A DNA stretch of 64,000 bases from Aminipila terrae (GTDB taxonomy: Bacteria; Bacillota; Clostridia; Peptostreptococcales; Anaerovoracaceae), in the NCBI RefSeq assembly GCF_010120715.1, contig NZ_CP047591.1, positions 806,001 to 870,000 of the forward strand, given 5' to 3'. Below are positions 19,666 to 28,855 of the stretch, in pieces. Each line of letters begins with the position of its first letter. The stretch's first letter is position 1. Below the pieces are notes generated by a model, which did not search any database, was not told the origin of the DNA, and saw only the letters and a list, made by a program, of their open reading frames with translations. The position numbers and the translations under genes were made by a program.

Positions 19666-20667
19666 TCAGTGTATAACTTCTTCTGCGTAAGTATTATTCA
19701 CCACTTCATTGTAAGGTGCTTTTTTTGTCAGTTCTCCTGCCTGGGTCATAACTTCCTGCAGCAGATTGTATGGCTCCTCTTTCAGAATTGGATCAGGTGC
19801 CCACACTCCAATGTTCTTATACCTTTCCACAACAGTTGTTAAAAGCTTCATGTCCGTATCCGGGAATGAAGGGGCAACAGCCTCTGCGATTTCTTGGGCA
19901 CTATGACTCTGAACCCATTGCTGCCCTTTATAGATAGCAGATACAAATCGCTTAATCATATCTTCATGTTCCTTTATGAAACTTTGCTTAGCGAAATACG
20001 CAGTATATGGGATTTCTCCACTTTCTTCCCCTATAGAAGCTACTATGTAGCCTTTTCCCTGTGATTCTAGCATGGAGGCCGTAGGTTCAAACAGGGTAAC
20101 GTAATCTCCTGTTCCACTGGTAAAAGCCCCGGCCATCAGGGCAAACTGAATACTGTTATCCAGCGTTGTGTCTTTTGCAGGGTCTATACCGTTTTTACGC
20201 ATAACGTATTCTAACGTCATGTAAGGGACTCCCCCTTTTCTTCCCGGCAATACCACTTTCCCTCGGATTTTATCCCAATCAAAATTATCATCCTTTTCAC
20301 GACCTACAAGAAATGATCCATCTCTCTGTGTCAGCTGAGCAAATACCTGAGTATGGTCTTCTTTTCCCTCGTTGTACACATAGATAGATGCTTCCGGACC
20401 TGCAAAACCAATATCCACATTATCGGATAGTACTGCTGACATAACTTTGTCGGCTCCCTGCCCGTTAGACAGTTCTATCTGGATTCCCTCGTCTTCAAAA
20501 AATCCCAGGTTCATGGCTACATATTGAGGGGCGTAAAAGATAGAGTGTGTCACTTCGCAAACAGTGACCTTGTAATTTTCTTCTGATTTAGAACCACATC
20601 CACCTAAAAGAGTAATCACTAAAACTAAAGATAAAATAATGCACCCTGTTGACTTATATTTTTTCAT
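19666..20667 (-). CDS. ABC transporter substrate-binding lipoprotein, NMT1/SsuA-like
   Basis: 333 aa. A lipoprotein signal peptide ends LLGGC, so the mature protein should be lipid-anchored outside the membrane. The rest is a periplasmic-binding fold of the nitrate/sulfonate/taurine/HMP (NMT1/SsuA) class, with AVLSDNVDIGFAGPEASIY and a lobe starting GKVVLPGRKGGVP. It is the last gene of a permease-ATPase-binding protein operon read from 22.3 to 19.7 kb. The ligand cannot be assigned: no thiamine (TPP) riboswitch or sulfur-metabolism genes are nearby. Confidence 0.85.
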   Translation of the reverse strand: MKKYKSTGCIILSLVLVITLLGGCGSKSEENYKVTVCEVTHSIFYAPQYVAMNLGFFEDEGIQIELSNGQGADKVMSAVLSDNVDIGFAGPEASIYVYNEGKEDHTQVFAQLTQRDGSFLVGREKDDNFDWDKIRGKVVLPGRKGGVPYMTLEYVMRKNGIDPAKDTTLDNSIQFALMAGAFTSGTGDYVTLFEPTASMLESQGKGYIVASIGEESGEIPYTAYFAKQSFIKEHEDMIKRFVSAIYKGQQWVQSHSAQEIAEAVAPSFPDTDMKLLTTVVERYKNIGVWAPDPILKEEPYNLLQEVMTQAGELTKKAPYNEVVNNTYAEEVIH

Positions 20668-20710
20668 ACTTTAAACTCCTTTCAATTTATTAAAAAGTTC
20701 ACCTTTATAT

Positions 20711-21517
20711 TTAATGTCCATACAGTTTCAGTACCAGATTCTGAAGCAGCACCACTGCCTCATACATGATTGCTGCAACCACAGCCAGAATAATGACACT
20801 GGCCATAACAAGATCCAACTGGAACACCTGACCTCCATAAACGATTAAATAGCCAAGGCCGGCTTTTGATACTAAGAATTCCCCGGCTATAACGCCTACT
20901 AAAGACAATCCTATATTAATTTTCAGAGAATTAAATAGTGTTGATATATTATAAGGGAAGACTATCTTAGTAAAAATCTGCATCTTTGTTGCACCAAAGG
21001 TGGACACCATCTTTACATATTCTTTGTCTGTATGCTGGAAGCCATTTAGCATTTCAAGCACGGTAACAATAAGAGATATGGCCAGGGCCATAAATATAAT
21101 GGCTTCCGTGCCTGCTCCCACTATGATGATTATCACAGGCCCCAAAGCTATTTTAGGCAGACTGTTTAATACTACAAGATAGGGCTCACTGATTTTTGCT
21201 ATGAAACTGCTCCACCAGAGAATAATAGCAAGTATAGTGCCAGTGATTACCCCCAGTACGAAACCTACCAGTGTTTCATACACGGTAACACCAATGTGCA
21301 TCACCAGTCCGTTTTGCGACATTTTAATGTAAGTATTTAAAATCCTTGAAGGCTGACTTAGTATAAAACTGTCAATAAGCCCTACCCGGGCAGAAATCTC
21401 CCAGATTGCTGTCAAAAACACCAGAATTCCAATTTGCCAGAAAAGAATCATCTGTTTTCTGTGTCTCTGTTTTTTTAGAAATAAAATTCTTTCTTTAGAA
21501 GGCATCTGTTCATTCAT
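20711..21517 (-). CDS. ABC transporter permease, SsuC/TauC-like
   Basis: About 268 aa, with about six membrane segments and the BPD-type coupling motif near EYVKMVSTFGATKMQIFTKI, which docks on the ATPase. The ATG at 21517 has AAGGAG 9-10 bp upstream and overlaps the end of the ATPase gene by 8 bp, which fits translational coupling; an earlier in-frame ATG at 21559 lacks a good site. It forms the channel of the importer with its two neighbours. Confidence 0.87.
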   Translation of the reverse strand: MNEQMPSKERILFLKKQRHRKQMILFWQIGILVFLTAIWEISARVGLIDSFILSQPSRILNTYIKMSQNGLVMHIGVTVYETLVGFVLGVITGTILAIILWWSSFIAKISEPYLVVLNSLPKIALGPVIIIIVGAGTEAIIFMALAISLIVTVLEMLNGFQHTDKEYVKMVSTFGATKMQIFTKIVFPYNISTLFNSLKINIGLSLVGVIAGEFLVSKAGLGYLIVYGGQVFQLDLVMASVIILAVVAAIMYEAVVLLQNLVLKLYGH

Positions 21518-22274
21518 TTCCGCACAGCTCCTTCCATATATAATCAAAGTATTTGCCAAACTTAGGGCTGTTTCTGCAATTTAGCGGATTTCTGTTTTCC
21601 ATTTCAAAATCTATATTTAAAACTTCTTTTACCACCGCTGGTCTGTCGCTTAAAATAACAATCTTGTCACCCATACTTATCCCCTCGGGTATATCATGGG
21701 TGACCATAATAGTAGTGACCTGCTCCTGCTTCAATATGCCGTAAACATCGTTTGTAACCGTTAATCTGGTTTGATAATCAAGAGCAGAAAATGCCTCATC
21801 TAATAATAAAATATCTGGGTTAATTGCAAGGGTTCTGATCAGGGCAACCCTCTGCCTCATTCCCCCAGATAATTGTGACGGGTATTTATCTTTAAATTCA
21901 TACAGTCCATAGGTCTTTAAGAGTTTTATAACTCTTGCCTCATTTTCTCTATTTACACTTTTTTGTATTTCCAGGCCTAACATTACATTTTTATAAATGG
22001 TTCTCCATTCCAGTAAGTTATCTTTTTGCAACATATATCCAATATGGGTTGTTATCCCTTCAATTTTTTCTCCATTCACATATATTTCACCTGCTGTGGG
22101 CTTTATGAGCCCTGCAATAATAGAAAGCAAAGTGGACTTGCCGCATCCGCTGGGGCCCACTATGCTGACAAACTCACCCTTTTCAACATGAAAGCTTATA
22201 TTCTCCAGTGCTGTTATTTCACCATTTAATGCCTGATATTTTTCCTCTATATTCCGTACCTCTAATACTGCCAA
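21510..22274 (-). CDS. ABC transporter ATP-binding protein, SsuB/TauB-like
   Basis: About 254 aa. Walker A GPSGCGKST, Q-loop MLQKDN, signature LSGGMRQRVA, Walker B ILLLDEAFSALD and switch His in MVTHDIPEG are all intact. It energises the import complex with the permease and binding protein downstream. The Shine-Dalgarno AGGTGAT overlaps the first ATG (22280), so the TTG at 22274 is the better-spaced start; GTG 22283 or ATG 22280 remain possible. It is the first gene of the operon. Confidence 0.87.
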   Translation of the reverse strand: MAVLEVRNIEEKYQALNGEITALENISFHVEKGEFVSIVGPSGCGKSTLLSIIAGLIKPTAGEIYVNGEKIEGITTHIGYMLQKDNLLEWRTIYKNVMLGLEIQKSVNRENEARVIKLLKTYGLYEFKDKYPSQLSGGMRQRVALIRTLAINPDILLLDEAFSALDYQTRLTVTNDVYGILKQEQVTTIMVTHDIPEGISMGDKIVILSDRPAVVKEVLNIDFEMENRNPLNCRNSPKFGKYFDYIWKELCGNE

Positions 22275-22436
22275 AAACATCACCTCATTATTTTCAAACT
22301 ATATACCTTCATTGTATGTGATTTTAAACAAAATGGTGAATCCGCAACACCCGAAATAATTCCTGCAAACCTTAATAAAATCCTGTATTTTACGCAGAAT
22401 AGCAGAATACAAGAAAAGAAAAAAGGAGGTCTTATT

Positions 22437-22733
22437 ATGAACGACCAGAAAAACACTATGGATGCATCCCTTGCAAGAAATACCCTGGATGAAATACCAA
22501 CACCTGCAAGCGATGCCAAGAGGATTACAGCACTAGTTAAACACAGTGGACGTGTAACAGGATATCAATTATCTGATGACAGCATTCTGTCTAAAGAAGA
22601 ATGTATCGATCTGGCAAGACGGGGTGGTATCATGGGAGTTGGCGTTGCACATCGAGGCGATACTGAGTATTTAAAATCGATTCCTGATGGTTCTGAAAAT
22701 AACAATCTAAGCACATTGCCTACTATTCACTAG
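22437..22733 (+). CDS. DUF3892 family small protein
   Basis: 98 aa, soluble, no signal peptide. The core, with KRITALVKHSGRVTGYQLS, ECIDLARRGGIMGVGVAH and TEYLKSIPDG, fits the DUF3892 family of short proteins common in Firmicutes, whose function is unknown. AAAGGAGGT stands 7 bp before the ATG. It is a single-gene unit divergent from the ABC importer and convergent with the alcohol dehydrogenase, with a shared terminator. Confidence 0.8.
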   Translation: MNDQKNTMDASLARNTLDEIPTPASDAKRITALVKHSGRVTGYQLSDDSILSKEECIDLARRGGIMGVGVAHRGDTEYLKSIPDGSENNNLSTLPTIH

Positions 22734-22749
22734 CACCAAAGACTCAAGA

Positions 22750-22781
22750 AAGCCCCATGAACAAAATTGTCCATGGGGCTT
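22750..22781. terminator. Bidirectional terminator between DUF3892 and alcohol dehydrogenase genes
   Basis: A perfect 10-bp stem around AGCCCCATG / CATGGGGCT with a 12-nt loop between two convergent genes. The T-tracts are short on both sides. Confidence 0.75.
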
Positions 22782-22840
22782 CTGGATTTTCTATATTCTC
22801 AGGATTTATCATATCTGAAGGGCCATTTGGCTTTTTTCTA

Positions 22841-24031
22841 TTAGAAATTTATATCTTCTCCATAGTAACATGCTTTCAGTAGTTTTTCCATTTCCTCCTG
22901 AGTAGGGATTCTTGGGTTTGAACCTGTACATGCATCACCTATGGCTAGTTCTGCAACTCTTGAAAGTTTTTCCATAAATTCTTCTTCCTTTATGATACCA
23001 TCTTCATATTTTTTAATACAGCATGGTATATCAAGGGACTCATTCATAGCTTTAATTTCTTTAACCAGAGCATCGATCAATTCTTCATCACTGCCTGCAT
23101 TTAATCCCATAAATCTGGCAATATCCGCATATCTTTTAGCAGCATCTGCATTTTTAGCATTAAATTGAATGACTCTTGGTAAATACATAGCGTTTGCACA
23201 TCCATGAACAATATGTCCACCACTATAGGCCGCTCCCGTTTTATGAGCCATGGAATGTACGATACCCAGTAAAGCATTCGAAAATGCCATTCCAGCCAGG
23301 CATTGGGCATTATGCATTCTTTCTTTGGCTTCCTTATCACCGTCATAGGATTTCTTTAAGAACTCATGAACCATTTTAATGGCATGAAGTGCAAGTGGAT
23401 CTGTATAATCACAGTGAAGAGTAGACACATAAGCTTCAATGGCATGTGTCATGGCATCCATTCCTGTATATGCTATTAATTTAGGTGGCATAGTTTCAGC
23501 AAGTTCAGGATCTACAATGGCTACATCAGGAGTGATATTAAAGTCAGCCAGAGGGTACTTTATGCCCTTTTCATAATCAGTGATAACACTGAAAGCTGTA
23601 ACTTCTGTTGCTGTTCCAGAGGTTGAAGGTATTGCACAAAACTTTGCCTTCGTTCTTAGCTCTGGGAAATTGAAAGGAGTAATCAGATCTTCAAAAGTAG
23701 TTTCCGGATATTCATAAAATGCCCACATTGCTTTTGCAGCGTCAATTGGTGAGCCGCCTCCCATGGACACAATCCAGTCAGGCTGAAATTTTTTCATTGC
23801 TTCAGCTCCGCGCATAACAGTATCTACGCTGGGATCTGGTTCAACATTTTCAAACAGTTCTACTTCCATTCCGGCTTCTTTTAAGAACCCTACTGCTTTG
23901 TCCAAAAACCCAAAGCGCTTCATAGAACCGCCTCCCACAACCAGAAAGGCTTTTTGACCTTTTAAATTTTTTAATTCAGATAAAGAACCGCTTCCATGAT
24001 AAATATCTCTTGGTAATGTAAATCTTCCCAT
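22841..24031 (-). CDS. Iron-containing alcohol dehydrogenase
   Basis: 396 aa, the usual length for group III Fe-dependent alcohol dehydrogenases (butanol or 1,3-propanediol dehydrogenase type), which reduce aldehydes with NAD(P)H. The nucleotide motif MGGGSPIDAAK, the segment STSGTATEVT, and the metal region (Asp in VDPELAETMPP, then TGMDAMTHAIEAY, HSMAHKTGA, HGCANA) with its Asp and three His are present. It is a single gene with its own terminator. The substrate cannot be read from sequence; in an anaerobe, fermentation-linked aldehyde reduction is likely. The start is supported by GGAGG before the ATG. Confidence 0.9.
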   Translation of the reverse strand: MGRFTLPRDIYHGSGSLSELKNLKGQKAFLVVGGGSMKRFGFLDKAVGFLKEAGMEVELFENVEPDPSVDTVMRGAEAMKKFQPDWIVSMGGGSPIDAAKAMWAFYEYPETTFEDLITPFNFPELRTKAKFCAIPSTSGTATEVTAFSVITDYEKGIKYPLADFNITPDVAIVDPELAETMPPKLIAYTGMDAMTHAIEAYVSTLHCDYTDPLALHAIKMVHEFLKKSYDGDKEAKERMHNAQCLAGMAFSNALLGIVHSMAHKTGAAYSGGHIVHGCANAMYLPRVIQFNAKNADAAKRYADIARFMGLNAGSDEELIDALVKEIKAMNESLDIPCCIKKYEDGIIKEEEFMEKLSRVAELAIGDACTGSNPRIPTQEEMEKLLKACYYGEDINF

Positions 24032-24185
24032 TTTAACTTCCTCCTGTGTGTTAAAATTTTAACAATATTTTATAAAACTAGCCTTCATCGTAATTTCATT
24101 ATATATTTCTAATATTTACATTGCAACACATATTAAAATAAAAAAATCTGATATTTTTGCTAAGAAAATTTATCCATTTCAGTTG

Positions 24186-24214
24186 TTGACATCCTGGTCT
24201 ATAAGTTATAGAAT
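24186..24214 (+). promoter_or_regulatory. Sigma-A promoter of the first blaI-type operon
   Basis: TTGACA (24186-24191), a 17-bp spacer and TAGAAT (24209-24214). The -10 box lies inside a repressor palindrome. Confidence 0.85.
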
Positions 24215-24245
24215 AAGAAAGCTAATCGGTCTATAAGTTATAGAC
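24197..24245 (+). promoter_or_regulatory. Twin BlaI-type operators
   Basis: Two palindromes of the form TCTATAA-G-TTATAGA at 24198-24212 and 24230-24244 (the second extends to GTCTATAA/TTATAGAC), 32 bp apart, about three helical turns. The first overlaps the -10 box, so repressor binding would block transcription. This is typical autoregulation by a BlaI/MecI dimer. Confidence 0.85.
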
Positions 24246-24298
24246 TAATCAGTGAACAAAAGGGGTTTCATATATTTTAAAATGAAGGAGGTAAACAA

Positions 24299-24661
24299 AT
24301 GAGCAGTTATAAACTGACTAAAACCGAATCCAAATTTGCAGATTTAATTTGGCAAAATGAGCCTGTCAGTTCAGGGGAACTGGCAAGAATATGCGAAAAG
24401 GAAATGAACTGGAAAAAATCAACCACATATACCGTTTTAAAAAAATTATGTGAAAAAGGCATTTTTAAAAATGAGAATGCCTTGGTCACATCCTGTTTTA
24501 AAAAAGAAGAATTCTACGCAAAACAAAGCAGATATTTTGTTGAAGATTTTTTTGGAGGTTCTCTTCCCAAGTTTCTTACTGCTTTTATCGGCGGGAATAA
24601 ACTTAGTATCAAGCAGGCCGAAGATCTGAAAAAACTCATTGATGAATATAAGGAGGATTAA
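24299..24661 (+). CDS. BlaI/MecI family transcriptional repressor
   Basis: 120 aa, normal size for the family. An N-terminal winged helix with recognition segment WKKSTTYTVLKKLC, then a dimerisation region where such repressors are cut by the partner protease. GGAGG lies 7 bp before the ATG. It should bind the twin operators upstream and repress its own operon, which continues with the M56 protease gene 2 bp later and a lipoprotein gene. The recognition helix is identical to that of the second BlaI-type protein (32.1 kb). Confidence 0.9.
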   Translation: MSSYKLTKTESKFADLIWQNEPVSSGELARICEKEMNWKKSTTYTVLKKLCEKGIFKNENALVTSCFKKEEFYAKQSRYFVEDFFGGSLPKFLTAFIGGNKLSIKQAEDLKKLIDEYKED

Positions 24662-24663
24662 AA

Positions 24664-26340
24664 ATGAACGAACTGTTTTTTTCTGTTTTACACATGAGTA
24701 TGACAGCAAGTTATGTGATTCTTTTTATCATGATTCTCCGTCTGCCATTAAAAAGAGTTCCCAAAAATATTTCTTACGCATTGTGGAGTATTGCGGCATT
24801 TCGTCTTCTTTGCCCGTTTTCTTTTAAAAGTATTATAAGTTTTATACCCTCTGGGGCAGACAAAATACCTCAATACATCATACAGAGTCAAAGTCCCCAC
24901 ATAAACAGCAATGCTATTAATACCGTTACCCAGAAAGCAGCTATGGCATCCGCAGCAGATTATGGCGTATCACCTGTACAAACTTTTTTTAATTCCTGGG
25001 GCTGGCAGATCTGGGTCACAGGTATGGTCTTAATGCTGATTTACAGTATTTTTTGTATATTAATACTAAAAAACCGTTTAAAAGATTCCAACCACTTACA
25101 ATTAAATATTTATGAAGCGTACAACATAAAGACTCCTTTTGTACTGGGAATAGTGAATCCTAAGATTTATCTGCCTGCGGGATTAACAGAAGGTGAAAAA
25201 AGATATATTATCGAACACGAAAAAACACATATTGCACGCCTTGACCATATGGTAAAGCTCTTTGCTTTTATAATATTGAGTATCCATTGGTTTAATCCTT
25301 TAGTCTGGATAAGTTTTCTTCTTATGGGCACGGATATGGAACTATCCTGCGATGAAAGAGTAATCCAGAAGATGGGAGTAGGGGTAAAAAAGGAATATTC
25401 TACATCCCTTTTGTCCCTTGCCACCAATCATCGTATCATAAATGGCAGTCCTCTTGCCTTTGGTGAAAGGAATGTGAAAGGCAGAATCAAAAATGTTTTG
25501 AATTATAAGAAACCTGTTCCCTGGATTATTGCTATTTCAATTATAATTGTATGCATCATAGGTGCCGGTCTTCTTGCTGACCCTAAAGCAGAAGCTTTAA
25601 GTAACATTAAACCTCTGGGTGAAAGCACATCCAATTTGGAACAAAGCATTTCCAACGCGTTGTTGAGCCATTATAAAACCGAATTTAACAGTCCGTGGTA
25701 TGAAGTTGCATCTGAAGGACATGTGACTCTTGGTACAGAAGACAAAGGTGGTCTGACAAATGTTTACTTACTGGAACAATATTATGAGTTTAGCTTTGAA
25801 AATGGCGATTTAACTGTAAGTAGTGGGCATGGCTCAAATGTGGCTGTGCTTTCCTTTAAGAAAGATAAAAATGGAAAGTACATTTACCATGGATTTAAGG
25901 CACCTCTCACTGATGAAGAATATTATTCTTTTATTAAGAATTCATTTTCTTCTGCTGCCCTGGACAAATTAAATACAACTGACAGGGAAAAAAGCAAATC
26001 AGACTTAGATTCGCAATGTGAAGCTTACGCCAGCGCCTATCTAAAGAAAATTGGCAGAAGTGCTGACATCGATATTTATGCAAAAGAAAAACAAAGACCG
26101 GCTATTAACTCAGAAGTTTCTAATTTTTTATTTAAAAATTATAAGGACTATCCTTATTGGATAGGTACACGGGAAACGGTTGAAAAGGGTACCCGGTATA
26201 TATACGAAACTGGATGGAAAGATCAAGGCAAGCTAAATGGTATTATAACTTTTACCAAAAAGAGAGATAATGGAGATATCATCAAAACAATTAAGATTCA
26301 AATTCAGGATAATAAGATATTGCCAATCAGTAATACTTAA
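24664..26340 (+). CDS. BlaR1-like M56 membrane metalloprotease sensor
   Basis: 558 aa. About four membrane segments flank an M56 gluzincin domain with HEKTH (residues 185-189) followed by LSCDERV, the same layout as BlaR1/MecR1. These proteins sense a signal outside and cleave the BlaI repressor inside. The extracellular C-terminus (about 300-558) is not a penicillin-binding transpeptidase domain: no SxxK/SxN/KTG set is visible, so beta-lactam sensing is not supported. The tail has two or more alpha/beta segments of unknown ligand. The gene directly follows its repressor. Confidence 0.85.
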   Translation: MNELFFSVLHMSMTASYVILFIMILRLPLKRVPKNISYALWSIAAFRLLCPFSFKSIISFIPSGADKIPQYIIQSQSPHINSNAINTVTQKAAMASAADYGVSPVQTFFNSWGWQIWVTGMVLMLIYSIFCILILKNRLKDSNHLQLNIYEAYNIKTPFVLGIVNPKIYLPAGLTEGEKRYIIEHEKTHIARLDHMVKLFAFIILSIHWFNPLVWISFLLMGTDMELSCDERVIQKMGVGVKKEYSTSLLSLATNHRIINGSPLAFGERNVKGRIKNVLNYKKPVPWIIAISIIIVCIIGAGLLADPKAEALSNIKPLGESTSNLEQSISNALLSHYKTEFNSPWYEVASEGHVTLGTEDKGGLTNVYLLEQYYEFSFENGDLTVSSGHGSNVAVLSFKKDKNGKYIYHGFKAPLTDEEYYSFIKNSFSSAALDKLNTTDREKSKSDLDSQCEAYASAYLKKIGRSADIDIYAKEKQRPAINSEVSNFLFKNYKDYPYWIGTRETVEKGTRYIYETGWKDQGKLNGIITFTKKRDNGDIIKTIKIQIQDNKILPISNT

Positions 26341-26383
26341 TTTAAAATCAAGGAAATATAACAGTACATAGAAAGGATTAAAA

Positions 26384-27175
26384 ATGAAAAAATGTAAAAT
26401 AGTACTCATATTAGCTTTAATACTTAGTTTATGCTTAGCTGGCTGTAGTCAAAACAAATCATCTTCTGATGAAACTAAAAAAGAAGTGCAAAAAAAGGAA
26501 ACCAAAAAGGTTGAAGCGATGTATGAATTAAAATCAGAAACATTTAAAGATAAAGATGTAGTTATCAATTATCCACAGCTCATCAATCTATCAGACACTA
26601 CTGCCCAGGATAAAATAAATAAGATAATTAAAGATCAAGCATTTTTAACTTATAATGATGTCTTAAAGCAAGGGGAAGAGTTTTCATATGAGTTGAAATA
26701 TGATGTTAAGTACTGCAGTCCGGAATTGTTAAGTATAAGGTTTAATGGATATATTAACTTTATTCAGTCTGCTCACCCGAGTAATTTTGTTCAAACTCTG
26801 AACATAAACATTAAAGACCAAAAAACAGTAAAATTAAATGACATCGTCAATATAAATGAAGGATTTGTTGACCTATTTAAAAAAGGAAAATATTTATCAC
26901 CTTATCCGGATCAGCCACCGGAATTGATGGAATCTATTAACAGTTTCCTGAAAGAAACAGACACAAAAGGCTGGATAGAGCTTTTAAAGACCTCTGATTC
27001 TCTTGACATAAATAACGGAGGCCAATACTCCTATTTTACAAAAGACGGTTTAGTAATCGTTGTCAGTGTTCCTCACTTCATGGGAGATTTTGCGGAGTTC
27101 CAGATAAATTACAAGGATCTTTCTGATTATAAAAAAACTGATAATGAAGTATGGCAATTCCTCAATGAAAAATAG
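26384..27175 (+). CDS. Lipoprotein with DUF4163/DUF3298 domains
   Basis: 263 aa. The lipoprotein signal ends CLAGC. Residues about 60-150 resemble DUF4163 and about 165-255 DUF3298, a pair also found in the extracellular part of RsiV-type anti-sigma factors, where it binds lysozyme. The gene lies 43 bp after the M56 protease with GAAAGGA before the ATG and a terminator at 27189-27238, so it is the third gene of the BlaI-regulated operon. A role in sensing or resisting a cell-wall-active agent is inferred. Confidence 0.78.
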   Translation: MKKCKIVLILALILSLCLAGCSQNKSSSDETKKEVQKKETKKVEAMYELKSETFKDKDVVINYPQLINLSDTTAQDKINKIIKDQAFLTYNDVLKQGEEFSYELKYDVKYCSPELLSIRFNGYINFIQSAHPSNFVQTLNINIKDQKTVKLNDIVNINEGFVDLFKKGKYLSPYPDQPPELMESINSFLKETDTKGWIELLKTSDSLDINNGGQYSYFTKDGLVIVVSVPHFMGDFAEFQINYKDLSDYKKTDNEVWQFLNEK

Positions 27176-27188
27176 TTAATTCATAATA

Positions 27189-27238
27189 AAAAAGCCAATC
27201 CTTATCTGTGCTGATGCAGTAATGGGGATTGGCTTTTT
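27189..27238. terminator. Terminator of the first blaI-type operon
   Basis: AAAAAGCCAATCC (27189-27201) pairs with GGATTGGCTTTTT (27226-27238). It has A-tract/T-tract ends, so it may also serve the convergent minus-strand gene. Confidence 0.85.
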
Positions 27239-27250
27239 ATTTCGGTTACA

Positions 27251-27841
27251 TTATATTAATTTGTCTTTGACCCATAGCCCATGCTGGCTGCAGTAATAAT
27301 AGAGCTTTCCTCTGTTCATTCTTGGGAAACGCACTTCTGGGCTTTGTTCCGGATACAATTTAATTAAAAGGACCCGGTCATAAGAAATATACGCCACGAA
27401 ACCGATAAAATGTTCCTTTGTCATTTCATGATTAAAAGTGATATAAAAATCATTTTCCACTTCCTCTATGGTTAAGCCGTGATTATCATCCGCTGGTTTT
27501 GGCACAAGACCTGCCAGCTTCCGTCCACAACAGTAAACCTCACCCTCTCCAGTGGCAGTCAATATATTACCGCAATTTGGGCATACATAAAACTTTAATT
27601 TTTTCATATTTCCTCCATCTGCATCATTAGGTTCTAAATTGCCCAATAATATTTTTTCAATATTAACCTCTAATACCTTGGAAAGTTCACGGAGCAGTGA
27701 TACATCCGGACAGCCCATTCCACGCTCCCATTTTGAGATTGCTTTATCGCTGATATTCATTACATCAGCCAGCTGCTTTTGGGTCATTCCCTTTTCTTTT
27801 CGTAAACTCAGTATCAATTCTCCGACTTTATTGCAATCCAT
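27251..27841 (-). CDS. XRE-type regulator with a C-terminal zinc-ribbon/desulfoferrodoxin-like domain
   Basis: About 196 aa. Residues about 1-60 are a Cro/C1-type HTH (KGMTQKQLADVM, DKAISKWERG). After a linker comes CPNCG, then YCCGRKL, a rubredoxin-like metal site, and an alpha/beta segment with NHEMTKEHFIGFVAY that recalls the C-terminal part of desulfoferrodoxin-like proteins. It may sense metal or redox state (inference). The ATG at 27841 follows GGGGGTG; the upstream ATG at 27856 has no site. It is a single gene downstream of, but separate from, the five-gene operon. Confidence 0.75.
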   Translation of the reverse strand: MDCNKVGELILSLRKEKGMTQKQLADVMNISDKAISKWERGMGCPDVSLLRELSKVLEVNIEKILLGNLEPNDADGGNMKKLKFYVCPNCGNILTATGEGEVYCCGRKLAGLVPKPADDNHGLTIEEVENDFYITFNHEMTKEHFIGFVAYISYDRVLLIKLYPEQSPEVRFPRMNRGKLYYYCSQHGLWVKDKLI

Positions 27842-27915
27842 GTTGCCCACCCCCATTTATATAGAATACTTGTTGATAAAAACTTTTTCAATCAACGCTC
27901 CGTAGAGTTGATTAT

Positions 27916-28398
27916 TTATAGCAGCTGATTGGCTGTATTTAAATCATTGAGTATCTGATTCAAAGTCTGCTTTCTTGTTTCCTGTAGTTCCAGCACCTTA
28001 TTCATCTTATCCCGGGCCTGCTCAAAAGACTTATTTTCCCTGTCTGCTTTACTATCGGCAATATATTGCTTAAGGCCATCACCTTTTATCCCTTTGAGAC
28101 TTTTCTTACTGTTTTTTATAATAGAAAGAACAGTTTTTAAATCGGCTGCTTTTGACTGGGTTATAGCAGTCTTGTTAGAAGCTAATTGGGATACCTTTGC
28201 CTGTATAGAAGCAGTCACACTGGCGACCTGCTGCTTAAGCTGAATAATCTCATCCTTGTTTTGCCTGATTTGGTCATTCAAAACAACTATTTCTTCTTTT
28301 ATTCCCTTGTCCGGATTTTTATTTGCACCTGCATAAGCTGTCTGAATAACACTTAAAGCCAAGATACAAATACAAAATATATATACTATTTTTTTCAT
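27916..28398 (-). CDS. Exported coiled-coil protein, last gene of the five-gene TCS operon
   Basis: About 160 aa from the ATG at 28398 (AAAGGA upstream). A signal peptide ending AYA is followed by an almost all-helical chain rich in K, Q, N and S, with coiled-coil stretches (EEIVVLNDQI, EIIQLKQQV) and a C-terminal helix with LELQETRKQTLNQILNDL. The general form recalls envelope-stress chaperones such as Spy/CpxP, but no family motif is certain. Together with the lipoprotein and the first gene of the operon it suggests an envelope function. Confidence 0.7.
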   Translation of the reverse strand: MKKIVYIFCICILALSVIQTAYAGANKNPDKGIKEEIVVLNDQIRQNKDEIIQLKQQVASVTASIQAKVSQLASNKTAITQSKAADLKTVLSIIKNSKKSLKGIKGDGLKQYIADSKADRENKSFEQARDKMNKVLELQETRKQTLNQILNDLNTANQLL

Positions 28399-28438
28399 AG
28401 CTAATTTTCCTTTCTGTATCAATCATAGAATATTATCT

Positions 28439-28843
28439 CTACTCCATAGAATTAATTTCCTTTACCAGACCGTCCACTTCATCCGAGAGCTGGTTAACCA
28501 TTTCCTGCTTTTCAGAATCAGATAAATTGTTTTCAGATTTTGCAATGACCGTTACCACATTTTTTTTAGCAGCCTCCTGATTGTCACCGCTTTCAGGCTC
28601 TTTTTTCTGGATAGGACTACTGCCTGCTTGTTCCTTCTGGGGTTCAGACACCTTTTTATCTTCTTTTTGCTCTTTACTCTTTTCTGATTCATCCTGGGAT
28701 TTATCAGGTGATTCTACCTTCTTCTCACCCCCGGACACATCTTTTATTTCTGCTGATTTATGGTCTGATTTATTGCAGCCTGCCCCTAGTATGATTACAA
28801 GCAATATCAACAGAAGATACATCAAAAATTTTCTATTCTTCAT
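28439..28843 (-). CDS. Small Lys/Glu/Ser-rich lipoprotein
   Basis: 134 aa. The lipoprotein signal ends ILGAGC. Most of the mature protein (about 25-95) is low-complexity and highly charged; a short C-terminal helix with SDSEKQEMVNQLSDEVDGL is more ordered. No family recognised. It lies 12 bp after the kinase gene and before the coiled-coil gene. The disordered stretch could span the wall to present the helical end. Confidence 0.72.
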   Translation of the reverse strand: MKNRKFLMYLLLILLVIILGAGCNKSDHKSAEIKDVSGGEKKVESPDKSQDESEKSKEQKEDKKVSEPQKEQAGSSPIQKKEPESGDNQEAAKKNVVTVIAKSENNLSDSEKQEMVNQLSDEVDGLVKEINSME

Positions 28844-28855
28844 CTGTATTGCACC

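Noticed and set aside
22284..22430. Thiamine (TPP) riboswitch before the ABC importer
   Set aside because: NMT1-type importers can carry pyrimidine precursors, so I looked for the CTGAGA and GATAATG-type cores; they are absent.
24664..26340. Beta-lactam sensor annotation of the M56 proteins
   Set aside because: The extracellular parts lack SxxK, SxN and KTG motifs, so only the M56 protease function is supported.
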